Positions 27,732-35,022 of a DNA stretch of 64,000 nt are shown in pieces (positions within the stretch are counted from its first letter, which is position 1; each line of letters begins with the position of its first letter). The notes beneath the pieces are model-generated. The model had not been told where the DNA came from and did no database searches. It was given only the letters and a program-made list of their open reading frames with translations. A program made the position numbers and the translations under genes. The DNA is from Porticoccus hydrocarbonoclasticus MCTG13d (GTDB lineage Bacteria > Pseudomonadota > Gammaproteobacteria > Pseudomonadales > Porticoccaceae), in assembly GCF_000744735.1 (NCBI RefSeq), contig NZ_JQMM01000001.1:1488001-1552000 (forward strand). Direction: 5' to 3'.

Positions 27732-28151
27732 TCAGGCAGAGGCCTCCTCGTGAGCCGCCGCAATCATGGTAGATGCGAGGATGCCGTAAGCGACTATCCA
27801 TGCTTCTTTTACCTCATCGGTAAAGCTGTCGCCAAGGCCGGTCTGCAGGGTTTCGATCAGCGCACTGCCGACGGTATCGTAATGGGCATCTTTAACCCCG
27901 TAGGCGAGATGACGCTTGCCCATGGCTTCCACTACGGGCACCAGTTCGTCGAGTCGATCCAGCATGCGCACCGCAGCGCCGATCATTTCCATCAGCTTTT
28001 TACCCTGCTCCCCCATATTCCCCTTGAACAGGGGTTTCAGGGTCGGATCAGCGGCAAACAGGTTGTTATAAAACAGCGAGGCTGCGGTATCGGCAATCGG
28101 TTCCACCTTGGCCCAGGAGGTTTTGCAGGCATGTATTTGCTCGGGTGTCAT
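27732..28151 (-). CDS. Single-domain bacterial globin (Vitreoscilla hemoglobin-like)
   Basis: This 139-residue myoglobin-fold protein has the proximal histidine in MGKRHLAYGVKDAHYDTVG, a CD-loop phenylalanine in PTLKPLFKGNMGEQ and the typical C-terminal helix AWIVAYGILASTMIAAA. It has no reductase domain, so it is not a flavohemoglobin, and it lacks the truncated-globin glycine pattern. Related proteins bind oxygen or convert nitric oxide to nitrate with help from a reductase. It is the last gene of the five-gene heme operon, 11 bases after the cytochrome gene, with GAGGATAT before its ATG. Cytosolic location differs from its periplasmic neighbours. Confidence 0.92.
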   Translation of the reverse strand: MTPEQIHACKTSWAKVEPIADTAASLFYNNLFAADPTLKPLFKGNMGEQGKKLMEMIGAAVRMLDRLDELVPVVEAMGKRHLAYGVKDAHYDTVGSALIETLQTGLGDSFTDEVKEAWIVAYGILASTMIAAAHEEASA

Positions 28152-28162
28152 GGATATATCCT

Positions 28163-28531
28163 CTATTGTGGTTGGGCGGTCAGCTGCGAAAGCATATAGC
28201 TGACCGCCTGTGCCATTTGTTCATCGGTTAATGTTGAACCACCGCGGGCGGGCATCAGCCCGTAACCGTTGGTGGCATGTTGGACAAGGATTTCCTCCCC
28301 CTGGCTGATCCTGGGTGCCCACATCCTGTTATTGCCGATGATGGGTGCACCATTGATGCCCGATGCGTGGCAGACGCGACAGTTCGCTTTCACCAGTGGT
28401 TCGCCGGGGTGGGCGGAAGAAGGCGTCTGCCCGGCAGGTGTTCCATCGTCGACGGATGAGCCCGGCTTGTCGGAGCAGGCCGACAAGCCGAGACAAATAA
28501 CAGCGGCGATCACGCATTTTTTGTTCAACAT
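28163..28531 (-). CDS. Cytochrome c5-like lipoprotein
   Basis: This 122-residue exported protein has a hydrophobic N-terminus ending in a lipobox, ICLGLSAC, so it is probably lipid-anchored. One heme c site, NCRVCHASGINGAPIIGN, and a later Met ligand in YGLMPARGGSTLTDEQ define a class I, c5/c555-like monoheme cytochrome; the MPARGG segment is typical of c5. It probably carries electrons between the membrane-bound cytochromes of the operon and a partner. It lies 30 bases after the DUF3365 gene and 11 bases before the globin gene. Confidence 0.92.
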   Translation of the reverse strand: MLNKKCVIAAVICLGLSACSDKPGSSVDDGTPAGQTPSSAHPGEPLVKANCRVCHASGINGAPIIGNNRMWAPRISQGEEILVQHATNGYGLMPARGGSTLTDEQMAQAVSYMLSQLTAQPQ

Positions 28532-28561
28532 AGGGCCACCAGGGTCAGAAATTCGGATCAG

Positions 28562-29146
28562 TTAAAGAGGAACACGGATGACCACACCACCCATCACGTC
28601 ACCGATATCGAAGTCGGTTCTGGGGGAGTCCTTGTGATCGTTATGGCAGGTTGTGCAGGCGGGGGAGACGGCGACATCGGGATATACCGCCGTAAAGTAG
28701 GTCACGTCACCCAGCTTTTCCTCGCCGTAGAAGTTTTCACCGGGATTGTCCACAGTGTATTGCAGGCCCTCTTCTTCAAGGGGGGTTTTGGGTGCATTCT
28801 GCTTGTTGATAGGCCACAGGGATTGTAGCGAGTAAGTGAATTCATCGGTCACTTCCGCGACGGCCTCCGAGCCTGCCCGGAACATCTGGGCCGGCAGTAA
28901 GGCCCCGTTTTCTATTTCCTTCCAGTGTTCATCCGGCTTGATGGCGCCCGCGCCATTGGGTCCCAGGCGCTGAATGATCAATTTGGTGTAGTTGGCCCGG
29001 TCGGCATTCATGACCGCAAAGAGTGAGTCAGTATAGAGTTTTGGTGGTATGCCCGCTTTTGCTGGTGGGGCTTCATTGCAGGCAGTAATGACAAGGCTTC
29101 CGGTGAGCAGTGTCGTTATCAGGGCTATTTTTTTGATGTGTTTCAT
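28562..29146 (-). CDS. Tll0287-like (DUF3365) periplasmic heme protein
   Basis: This 194-residue exported protein has a signal/lipobox region (ALITTLLTGSLVITAC) suggesting a lipoprotein. It has the Tll0287/DUF3365 pattern: ADRANYTKLIIQRL, ALLPAQMFRAGSE and YFTAVYPDVAVSPACTTCHN, with a CTTCH heme c site, followed by IGDVMGGVVIRVPL. The fold is PAS-like and in known members a heme c is buried in it, proposed as a redox or gas sensor; some act as the input of signalling proteins. Here it stands alone, without output domain, inside an electron-transfer operon. GAGGAATT precedes the ATG. Confidence 0.88.
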   Translation of the reverse strand: MKHIKKIALITTLLTGSLVITACNEAPPAKAGIPPKLYTDSLFAVMNADRANYTKLIIQRLGPNGAGAIKPDEHWKEIENGALLPAQMFRAGSEAVAEVTDEFTYSLQSLWPINKQNAPKTPLEEEGLQYTVDNPGENFYGEEKLGDVTYFTAVYPDVAVSPACTTCHNDHKDSPRTDFDIGDVMGGVVIRVPL

Positions 29147-29215
29147 GGTGAATTCCTCGTGGTTTCAGAGTAATGACGTGGGGGTAGGTTGTGGTGGTTA
29201 CAGCGGTGAATTGCA

Positions 29216-30529
29216 TCAGTCAGCCACCCGTTTGAGTGACCAGTCGATGGACGGAATGTGGTTGGCTGGTTTGCCGTTGAAGTTGTTCCTGATCAGTGCC
29301 GGGTCAGCCAGGGCGTCAATGGAAAAACCGAGACTGTGGCACTGCATGCAAACCGGCCGGATCATCTTTTCATTGGGACGCAGGTTGTGGTTCTGGTTGT
29401 GATTGACCTGTACCACCGTTTCCCGATCGATGATGTTCTCCGCTCTCGGCATATGACAGGTGGCACAGCTGACGGCCTGCTCCACCGGAATGGCACCGGC
29501 GATGGCCTGGGTTAACAACTGGCCGTGGGGCGAGCTGTCAAATCCCCTCGAGTGGTCATCGTTGTGGCAGGTCAGGCAGGCTTCGCTGGCGGCAAACAGA
29601 GTGTCTGTCCGGTGTGCACTGTGGCAACTGTTGCAACCCTGCTGCAGAGACAATGCCGTCTCCTTGAAGGGCATTTTGGAATCGGCAGGGCGGATAGCGG
29701 GCAGGGACTGGGCCAGTCGCATACCGTGTTTGCCCGATTTATAGCTTTCGGCTTCGTGAATATGGCAGGTCTGGCATTGCGCAATGCCGGGGTTTTCGAG
29801 CCATTCACCGGAGCTGACATCACTGTGACAGCCACCGCAGTCCACGCCGGCATCGGCATGGCTGCTGCCAGACCATTCCTGGTGGATATCCGGGTGGGCC
29901 GCTTTTTGCTCGGGGAATGTCGGCTGTTGTTCGGGTACGCGTTTGCTGGCGAGAATCGCGGCGCCATTGGGGTTGGTGAGGCGAGCTATTTCTTTCAGCC
30001 ATGGACCCGCGTGGTTGTGAACGAGAAAGTCTTCAAAGAGTGCCCGGTTGTCGTGATAGTTGTGGCAGCCTGCGCTGGCACAACTATCAAAGGCCAGATC
30101 CCGATGACTCTCCCGGTCGTCGCCGACGTCGGTGTGACAGTGAAAACAATAATCCTCTGGCAGGGTTACTCCCACCGGGGCTGTAATTTCTTTGCGGTGC
30201 TCGGTGTGACAACTGACACAGTAGCGGGCATCCACCACACTGAGCCGGTCTGCATTGCGCGGGTCGGTAAACTTCTTTTTCGGGTGCGTATCGTTGGCCT
30301 CTGTCAGTTCCGCACCATGGCAGCCGACACAGGCTTCCTGGATCAGTTCTGGACCACCAAAGGCCTCTGTATGACAACTGCTGCAGGCCAGCTCGATCTG
30401 AAAGTGCCCATGGCTGGTCTCGCCGATCAGTAGTGCCTGTTTATTGTCGGCTTTGAACAGGATATAGCCGTAGTAGCCGGCTATCGACAGCGTGACAAGC
30501 ATCCATGTGGCCCAGATGATTTTTTTCAA
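29216..30529 (-). CDS. Membrane-anchored multiheme cytochrome c (about 11 hemes)
   Basis: This 437-residue protein has one N-terminal TM helix (IIWATWMLVTLSIAGYYGYI) and a periplasmic part with eleven heme c motifs: CSSCH, CVGCH, CVSCH, CFHCH, CASAGCH (a CxxxCH variant), CGGCH, CQTCH, CNSCH, CLTCH, CATCHMP and CMQCH. The C-terminal CATCHMP followed by a His-rich stretch and a last CxxCH recalls the end of NrfA/HAO-type cytochromes, but no CxxCK active-site heme is seen. The start is TTG 30529, since no ATG or GTG fits and the gene follows the FAD-protein gene by 16 bases. It is probably an electron conduit or reductase receiving electrons from that protein; the terminal acceptor is unknown. 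Confidence 0.88.
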   Translation of the reverse strand: MKKIIWATWMLVTLSIAGYYGYILFKADNKQALLIGETSHGHFQIELACSSCHTEAFGGPELIQEACVGCHGAELTEANDTHPKKKFTDPRNADRLSVVDARYCVSCHTEHRKEITAPVGVTLPEDYCFHCHTDVGDDRESHRDLAFDSCASAGCHNYHDNRALFEDFLVHNHAGPWLKEIARLTNPNGAAILASKRVPEQQPTFPEQKAAHPDIHQEWSGSSHADAGVDCGGCHSDVSSGEWLENPGIAQCQTCHIHEAESYKSGKHGMRLAQSLPAIRPADSKMPFKETALSLQQGCNSCHSAHRTDTLFAASEACLTCHNDDHSRGFDSSPHGQLLTQAIAGAIPVEQAVSCATCHMPRAENIIDRETVVQVNHNQNHNLRPNEKMIRPVCMQCHSLGFSIDALADPALIRNNFNGKPANHIPSIDWSLKRVAD

Positions 30530-30545
30530 TGCATCGGCCCCCGCA

Positions 30546-32576
30546 TCAGTAGTAATACACGGTGAGGATATGTAAAGCCAAAAGGACGGGCAGGGGCCAC
30601 GACACAATGATGTGCACCCATTGCATAGACTTTCTTGCGTCTTGCGCGGCCCCTGTCCGCAGTTTGTGGCCAAGGCCAATGGCACCACTGGTAAAGGCGC
30701 CCATCAGGAGTACTGCAAGAAAGTTAACGATCAGCAATTGATTGAGGTTGGATCCCAGGTGAAAACCGCTGTGCAGCACCAGTGTGATACAGCACAAGAC
30801 CCCCAGCGAGACATGGACCAGCCGCCATCCTGAGAACTTGCCCATCCAGCGCCAGGACAGGCGTTTGCGCAGTGACATCAGCGAACCGATAGCGGTCAGC
30901 GCCAACAGCGTAAAGCCCGTGACCTGTTTCCAGAATTTGTCATTCCAGATGCCCTCGAACCAGCCCTGTTGTTGAACGCTGTCGGCTACTTTTGCTTCCG
31001 GCCAGAAGGCGAGCAGTACCACCAGTGCGATGGCCAGTAGTGCCCCTGCGGTGAGCGTGGCGGCCCCGGATTCCCTTTCCATGCCGGCAACGCCCAAAAG
31101 CTGTTGCAGCAGGGGTTTGCAGGCACCGCAGACGGTGCCGGCCCGGGTGCGGTCCTGGAGTTCCGGCAGTGTGCTGCAATTATTGGCGATGGCACTGGAT
31201 AGTGCGCCGTAACTGATATTGTTGCACTGGCAAATGATCGTGCCGCTGGGCCAGTTGCCAATATCGTCACCGCCCTTGCCCCATAAGGTGCCGGTCAGAT
31301 AAAACCGCAGCAGGTGCCAGAACCGGATTTTGCGTGCATTCTGATAGGCCTCCTGGACGCGTCGGGACTCTGGCCAGTTGCCAATAGCCACCGCACCGAT
31401 GATCTTGCCCCGGAGCAGCACCAGCTTCCGGTAGGCACCGCTCGGCTTGTCAAAATATTGAAGTTCTTTCTGGAAGGGTCTGCTGGGTAACTCACTGATT
31501 TCTCCGAGACTGCAGACACTGGTGCCGACCACTTTGAGGTGGCTGATAGCCATGGAGCCCAGATAGCACGGCAGGTTTTCCTGTGGTTCATTGGCAATGA
31601 TTTCCGCGGTCACCGCCGCCTGTTCGTAACCGGGGTTGACCAGCCCATAGGTGACGCCCAGGTGTTCGCAGCATTCACCGATAGCAAAAATATCGGGATC
31701 CGATGTCCTCATCTGGTCATTGACCAGAATGCCAGTGCCCACCGGGATACGGGCTTTTCGAGCCAGTTCCAGGTTCGGCGTGATACCGGTACAGAACAAT
31801 ACGGTATCGCAGTGAATCGTCTCGCCGTCCCGGGTGATGACCCCGGTGACATGCTCAAAACCCTCCACAGAGCGCACACCTGAATGGGTGATGACATCGA
31901 TACCCAGTGCGCGGACTTCGACTTCGAGAAGCGCTGCTGCCTGCTCATCCAGCTGCCGGTTCATCAGTCGCGAACTCTGCTGAACCACGGTGACGCTGGT
32001 ATTGAATTTGAGCAACCCCTTGGCGGCCTCCAGTCCCAACAGACCGCCGCCCACCACGACAATATGACGAGAGCGAAGGATTCGCGCATAGAGACTTTCG
32101 GTGTCCTTGAGACTGCGAAAACTGAACACGCCCTGGCGCTCGATACCTGGAATGTTCGGAATATGAGCGCGGGCACCGGTGGCCAGCACCAACTTGTGAT
32201 AGTGGAAGCGGGTGCCGCTGGCATCGGTAACAGTTTTCCGTTCGCGGTCAATTTCCACGATGGCGGCGCTGGTAAACTGAAAGTTGGGGTGATTGCCGAG
32301 AGCGGGCAACGGCAGATCGATATCATCCCGGTTAATCTCGCCGGCCAACAGGGCCGAGAGCTGAATGCGGTTGTAGGGCTTACAGGCTTCGTCACCGAAC
32401 AGGTGAACAGCCAGTTGGGGTTTTCTGGCGAGAAGATCGTGGGTAAAGCGCATGCCGACGGGACCTGCGCCTATGACAATAATGCCGGCGTCATTGCGGG
32501 CAACCTGTGCCAGCTCAAGGGTGCTGGTATCAGGGGGTTCACAATAACCAATAGTGCTTGATGTTGTGGCGACCAT
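30546..32576 (-). CDS. NirB-like FAD/[2Fe-2S] NAD(P)H oxidoreductase fused to a membrane cytochrome-b-like domain
   Basis: This 676-residue protein has three parts. Residues 30-420 are a two-dinucleotide-fold FAD/NAD(P)H oxidoreductase like the N-terminus of nitrite reductase NirB (GIIVIGAGPVGMRFTHDLL, KPYNRIQLSALLAGE, HIVVVGGGLLGLEAAKGLL). Residues 445-490 are a BFD-like [2Fe-2S] domain with Cys449, 451, 483 and 486. Residues 505-676 hold about five TM helices with His588, 602, 606, 655 and 669 placed to bind b-type hemes. There is no siroheme domain, so it is not a complete nitrite reductase. ATG 32576 has AGG upstream. I infer transmembrane electron flow to the downstream multiheme cytochrome. 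Confidence 0.85.
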   Translation of the reverse strand: MVATTSSTIGYCEPPDTSTLELAQVARNDAGIIVIGAGPVGMRFTHDLLARKPQLAVHLFGDEACKPYNRIQLSALLAGEINRDDIDLPLPALGNHPNFQFTSAAIVEIDRERKTVTDASGTRFHYHKLVLATGARAHIPNIPGIERQGVFSFRSLKDTESLYARILRSRHIVVVGGGLLGLEAAKGLLKFNTSVTVVQQSSRLMNRQLDEQAAALLEVEVRALGIDVITHSGVRSVEGFEHVTGVITRDGETIHCDTVLFCTGITPNLELARKARIPVGTGILVNDQMRTSDPDIFAIGECCEHLGVTYGLVNPGYEQAAVTAEIIANEPQENLPCYLGSMAISHLKVVGTSVCSLGEISELPSRPFQKELQYFDKPSGAYRKLVLLRGKIIGAVAIGNWPESRRVQEAYQNARKIRFWHLLRFYLTGTLWGKGGDDIGNWPSGTIICQCNNISYGALSSAIANNCSTLPELQDRTRAGTVCGACKPLLQQLLGVAGMERESGAATLTAGALLAIALVVLLAFWPEAKVADSVQQQGWFEGIWNDKFWKQVTGFTLLALTAIGSLMSLRKRLSWRWMGKFSGWRLVHVSLGVLCCITLVLHSGFHLGSNLNQLLIVNFLAVLLMGAFTSGAIGLGHKLRTGAAQDARKSMQWVHIIVSWPLPVLLALHILTVYYY

Positions 32577-32591
32577 TCGTTGCCTGTTCAA

Positions 32592-32640
32592 TAAAAAAAG
32601 CCTGTCGGACCACTGTTAAAACAAGTGACTCGGCAGGCTT
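32592..32640 (-). terminator. Terminator-like hairpin in the leader of the heme operon
   Basis: On the minus strand AAGCCTG (32640-32634) pairs with CAGGCTT (32604-32598), with an inner CACT/AGTG stem, and seven T residues follow. It ends only about 16 bases before the ATG of the FAD protein gene. It may end tatC read-through or act as an attenuator. The SD region contains another CAGGC, so the 5' arm could pair with it instead. Confidence 0.5.
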
Positions 32641-32709
32641 CATTACCTGGAACTTGGTGTGTTGCCACTACCCGGCGAGAAAGAGATTCTGGGGCGGCTA
32701 TTTATGTCA

Positions 32710-32727
32710 ATGCATAATAGATGCCAA
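32710..32727 (-). promoter_or_regulatory. Possible sigma-54 promoter or NsrR-type site for the heme operon
   Basis: The minus strand reads TTGGCATCTATTATGCAT: GG and GC are exactly ten bases apart, as in sigma-54 -24/-12 elements (consensus TTGGCACG-N4-TTGCAT, three mismatches). The same stretch and AATGCAT at 32743-32749 contain ATGCAT words that recall NsrR half-sites. Either reading is tentative. The rest of 32577-32873 shows no gene. Confidence 0.25.
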
Positions 32728-32873
32728 TCTGAAAAATACGTTTAATGCATTGAAAAACAGGGTTTTTTATTTTTATTGTCAGAGGCCGAAAGATGGGCCT
32801 GGTCAGAAAGCGTGCACTGTTTTTGCCACAGAGGTGCCGTTATTGGTGCATTCGCCATAGATGATAAAGCGGG

Positions 32874-33626
32874 TCAGGCCTGATTGTCGTCGGCGGTAGT
32901 CGTGCGGGGTTTGATACACCGGCCAAACAGGATGCCCACTTCAAACAATAGCCACATGGGTACGGCAAGCAGGGTCTGGGACAGAACATCCGGGGGAGTG
33001 AGCAGCATGCCGAACACAAAACAGATAACAAACACATAGGGACGTTTGTTAGCCAGTTGGTCCGGTTCGATAATGCCCATCCAGGTCAGAATTACCACGC
33101 CGATCGGGATTTGAAAACTGATGCCAAACGCAAAAAACAATTTCAGGACGAAATCCAGATAGCTGCGAATATCCGTCATGACGGCCACGCCTTCCGGGCC
33201 GACACTGGTGAAGAACATGAAAACCAGGGGGAATACCACGTAGTAAGCGAAAGCCATTCCGCCGTAGAACAGCAGAACGCTGGAAAAAAACAGGGGTAGC
33301 ACAATTTTCTTTTCGCGCTGGTAAAGTCCGGGGGCTACAAAGGCCCATACCTGATAGAGAATAAAAGGCATGGCGGCAAAGAGTGACAACACCAGCGTCA
33401 ACTTAAAGGGTGTGAGAAACGGTGACGCGACATCGGTGGCAATCATCGATGAGGTGTCGGGCAGGTGCAGCCTGAGGGGTTCCGAAATGTACAGGTAGAG
33501 GTCGTTACTGAAGGAAAACAGCCCCAGAAAGATCAGCAGCACCACAATCACAGAACGCAGCAGGCGGTTGCGCAATTCAATGATATGGGCGATGAAGGGT
33601 TGGCTCAGCAGTTTTTCTTCACTCAT
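32874..33626 (-). CDS. tatC: Sec-independent translocase subunit TatC
   Basis: This 250-residue inner-membrane protein with six TM helices is the twin-arginine receptor core. Typical TatC signatures: [18 protein letters not shown] at the N-terminus, [16 protein letters not shown] with the conserved FxxPGLxxxE pattern, and the late [20 protein letters not shown] with P-PD. It recognises RR signal peptides and, with TatA and TatB, exports folded proteins; cofactor-bearing proteins such as CopA-type oxidases are usual Tat clients in other bacteria. The ATG overlaps the tatB stop by four bases (ATGA). It is the last gene of the ubiE-to-tatC run. Confidence 0.97.
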   Translation of the reverse strand: MSEEKLLSQPFIAHIIELRNRLLRSVIVVLLIFLGLFSFSNDLYLYISEPLRLHLPDTSSMIATDVASPFLTPFKLTLVLSLFAAMPFILYQVWAFVAPGLYQREKKIVLPLFFSSVLLFYGGMAFAYYVVFPLVFMFFTSVGPEGVAVMTDIRSYLDFVLKLFFAFGISFQIPIGVVILTWMGIIEPDQLANKRPYVFVICFVFGMLLTPPDVLSQTLLAVPMWLLFEVGILFGRCIKPRTTTADDNQA

Positions 33627-33949
33627 GGTTTGGTTTCGTCGGGCGTGTCAGCTGGCTCAGCTGACCGTTCATCCGTGGCGGGTTTGGTGTCCTGTGGGTC
33701 GGGCAGGTCCTCAAACTCCGCTTTGGCGTTTTTCAGATCGCGCATCAGTTTCTCGTTGTGCAACTGTCGGCGAATGTCATCCATGCCGACTTCGTTTTCG
33801 AGTTCCTGGCGGACGGAGGAAAAGGTCTGGCGGATCCTGCCAATCCAGAGGCCCATGGTGCGCAGGGTCTGGGGCAGGCGTTCCGGTCCCATGACAACCA
33901 GCGCCACAACGGCGATGACTAATAATTCGGCAAAGCCAATATCAAACAT
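33623..33949 (-). CDS. tatB: Sec-independent translocase subunit TatB
   Basis: This 108-residue protein has one N-terminal TM helix with the TatB signature [20 protein letters not shown], then [20 protein letters not shown], an amphipathic helix, and an acidic, Pro-rich tail ([19 protein letters not shown]). The conserved Glu in FAELL and the GPERLP hinge separate TatB from TatA. It forms the receptor complex with TatC. It sits between tatA (30-base gap) and tatC (4-base overlap). Confidence 0.96.
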   Translation of the reverse strand: MFDIGFAELLVIAVVALVVMGPERLPQTLRTMGLWIGRIRQTFSSVRQELENEVGMDDIRRQLHNEKLMRDLKNAKAEFEDLPDPQDTKPATDERSAEPADTPDETKP

Positions 33950-33979
33950 ACGGCAATATCTGCAAGATCGCTGTCACGC

Positions 33980-34222
33980 CTACTGCTCTGTGGTTTTCTT
34001 TTCGCCGGTCGACGCGGCATTGTCATCGGTATTCATCTGGGTATTGGCCGATTTACTGTCGTCGAGGTGTTCCGGTTCCTTGTCCGAATCGCCGGACATG
34101 GATTCCTTGAAGCCTTTGACGGCGCCGCCGATGTCAGTGCCGATACCACGAAGTTTTTTGGTGCCAAAAATCAGCGCCACGATAATCAGAATAATTAACA
34201 GTTCCTGCCAGCCAAAGCCCAT
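33980..34222 (-). CDS. tatA: Sec-independent translocase subunit TatA
   Basis: This 80-residue pore-forming subunit has a short TM helix [19 protein letters not shown], the hinge and start of the amphipathic helix [20 protein letters not shown], then an acidic tail. [10 protein letters not shown] and the Gly-Phe N-terminus are diagnostic of TatA. The start at 34222 is preferred over an in-frame ATG six codons earlier because AGAGAGAGA lies just before it and TatA proteins begin MGF or MGS. It is 18 bases after hisE. Confidence 0.95.
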   Translation of the reverse strand: MGFGWQELLIILIIVALIFGTKKLRGIGTDIGGAVKGFKESMSGDSDKEPEHLDDSKSANTQMNTDDNAASTGEKKTTEQ

Positions 34223-34240
34223 AAATCTCTCTCTTGTCAA

Positions 34241-34585
34241 TCAGGTTGAATTGCGTTGCGCTTTCTCTTCGAGGCCCGATAGATTGAAGCGTCGTTCCAG
34301 TTCCCTGAGAACCGGTTCAGGGCCTTCGCCGAGATGGGACAGCATCACCAGTGAGTGAAACCAGAGATCTGCGGTTTCGTAAATCACTTTGCTGTTGTCA
34401 TTGGTGGCGGCTGCGTCCTTGGCGGCCAGAATCGTTTCAGTACACTCTTCCCCCACCTTTTCCAGGATTTTGTTCAAACCCCCGTGATGCAGGCTGGCCA
34501 CATAAGACTCCTGATGCGAGTAGCCTTTGCGATCTTCCAGTACCTGGCTTAATCGGGTCAATATATCATCACGGCAACTGTTCAT
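34241..34585 (-). CDS. hisE: Phosphoribosyl-ATP pyrophosphohydrolase
   Basis: This 114-residue enzyme of histidine synthesis hydrolyses phosphoribosyl-ATP to phosphoribosyl-AMP. The all-helical MazG-like fold shows [18 protein letters not shown] (the metal-binding ExxE pattern) and [18 protein letters not shown]. The ATG at 34585 overlaps the stop of hisI (ATGA) and has GGAG upstream, so the two are coupled. hisI and hisE are separate genes here, as in Pseudomonas, rather than fused as in E. coli. Confidence 0.95.
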   Translation of the reverse strand: MNSCRDDILTRLSQVLEDRKGYSHQESYVASLHHGGLNKILEKVGEECTETILAAKDAAATNDNSKVIYETADLWFHSLVMLSHLGEGPEPVLRELERRFNLSGLEEKAQRNST

Positions 34586-34974
34586 GAATAAATGTCTCCG
34601 GGATCTTTGAGAACAGGGTCCACAGTGTGCCACTGTCCGGCTGTCAGGACACGATAAAAACAGGATTCACGCCCGGTGTGGCAGGCGATGCCGCCTAGTT
34701 GTTCGACCTGTAAGACAATAACGTCGCCGTCGCAGTCCAGGCGAATTTCCCGGACTCGCTGAATATGACCGGATTCCTCACCCTTGCGCCACAGTTTGTG
34801 GCGGGAGCGTGACCAGTACACGGCGCGACCTTCAGAGGCGGTGAGTTTCAATGCCTCCCGGTTCATCCAGGCCACCATCAGGATGCGCCCCGACTCGGCG
34901 TCCTGTGCAACAGCAGGTAGCAGGCCATCTTCATTCCAGGTGATTTGATCGAGAAAGTCAGTCATGGCGGTCAT
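34582..34974 (-). CDS. hisI: Phosphoribosyl-AMP cyclohydrolase
   Basis: This 130-residue zinc enzyme opens the adenine ring of phosphoribosyl-AMP in histidine synthesis. Conserved segments: [40 protein letters not shown] and [16 protein letters not shown], then [15 protein letters not shown] with the zinc-binding cysteines. An in-frame ATG four codons in is an alternative start. It follows ubiB by 48 bases and overlaps hisE. Confidence 0.96.
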   Translation of the reverse strand: MTAMTDFLDQITWNEDGLLPAVAQDAESGRILMVAWMNREALKLTASEGRAVYWSRSRHKLWRKGEESGHIQRVREIRLDCDGDVIVLQVEQLGGIACHTGRESCFYRVLTAGQWHTVDPVLKDPGDIYS

Positions 34975-35022
34975 TATGACAGTTGTGGTTGGATCGGCAA
35001 TACGGATTTTTCAGGACGACCG

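Noticed and set aside
32736-32858. Small minus-strand frame after tatC beginning MANAPITAPLW
   Set aside because: No SD, unusual composition and no known small-protein pattern.
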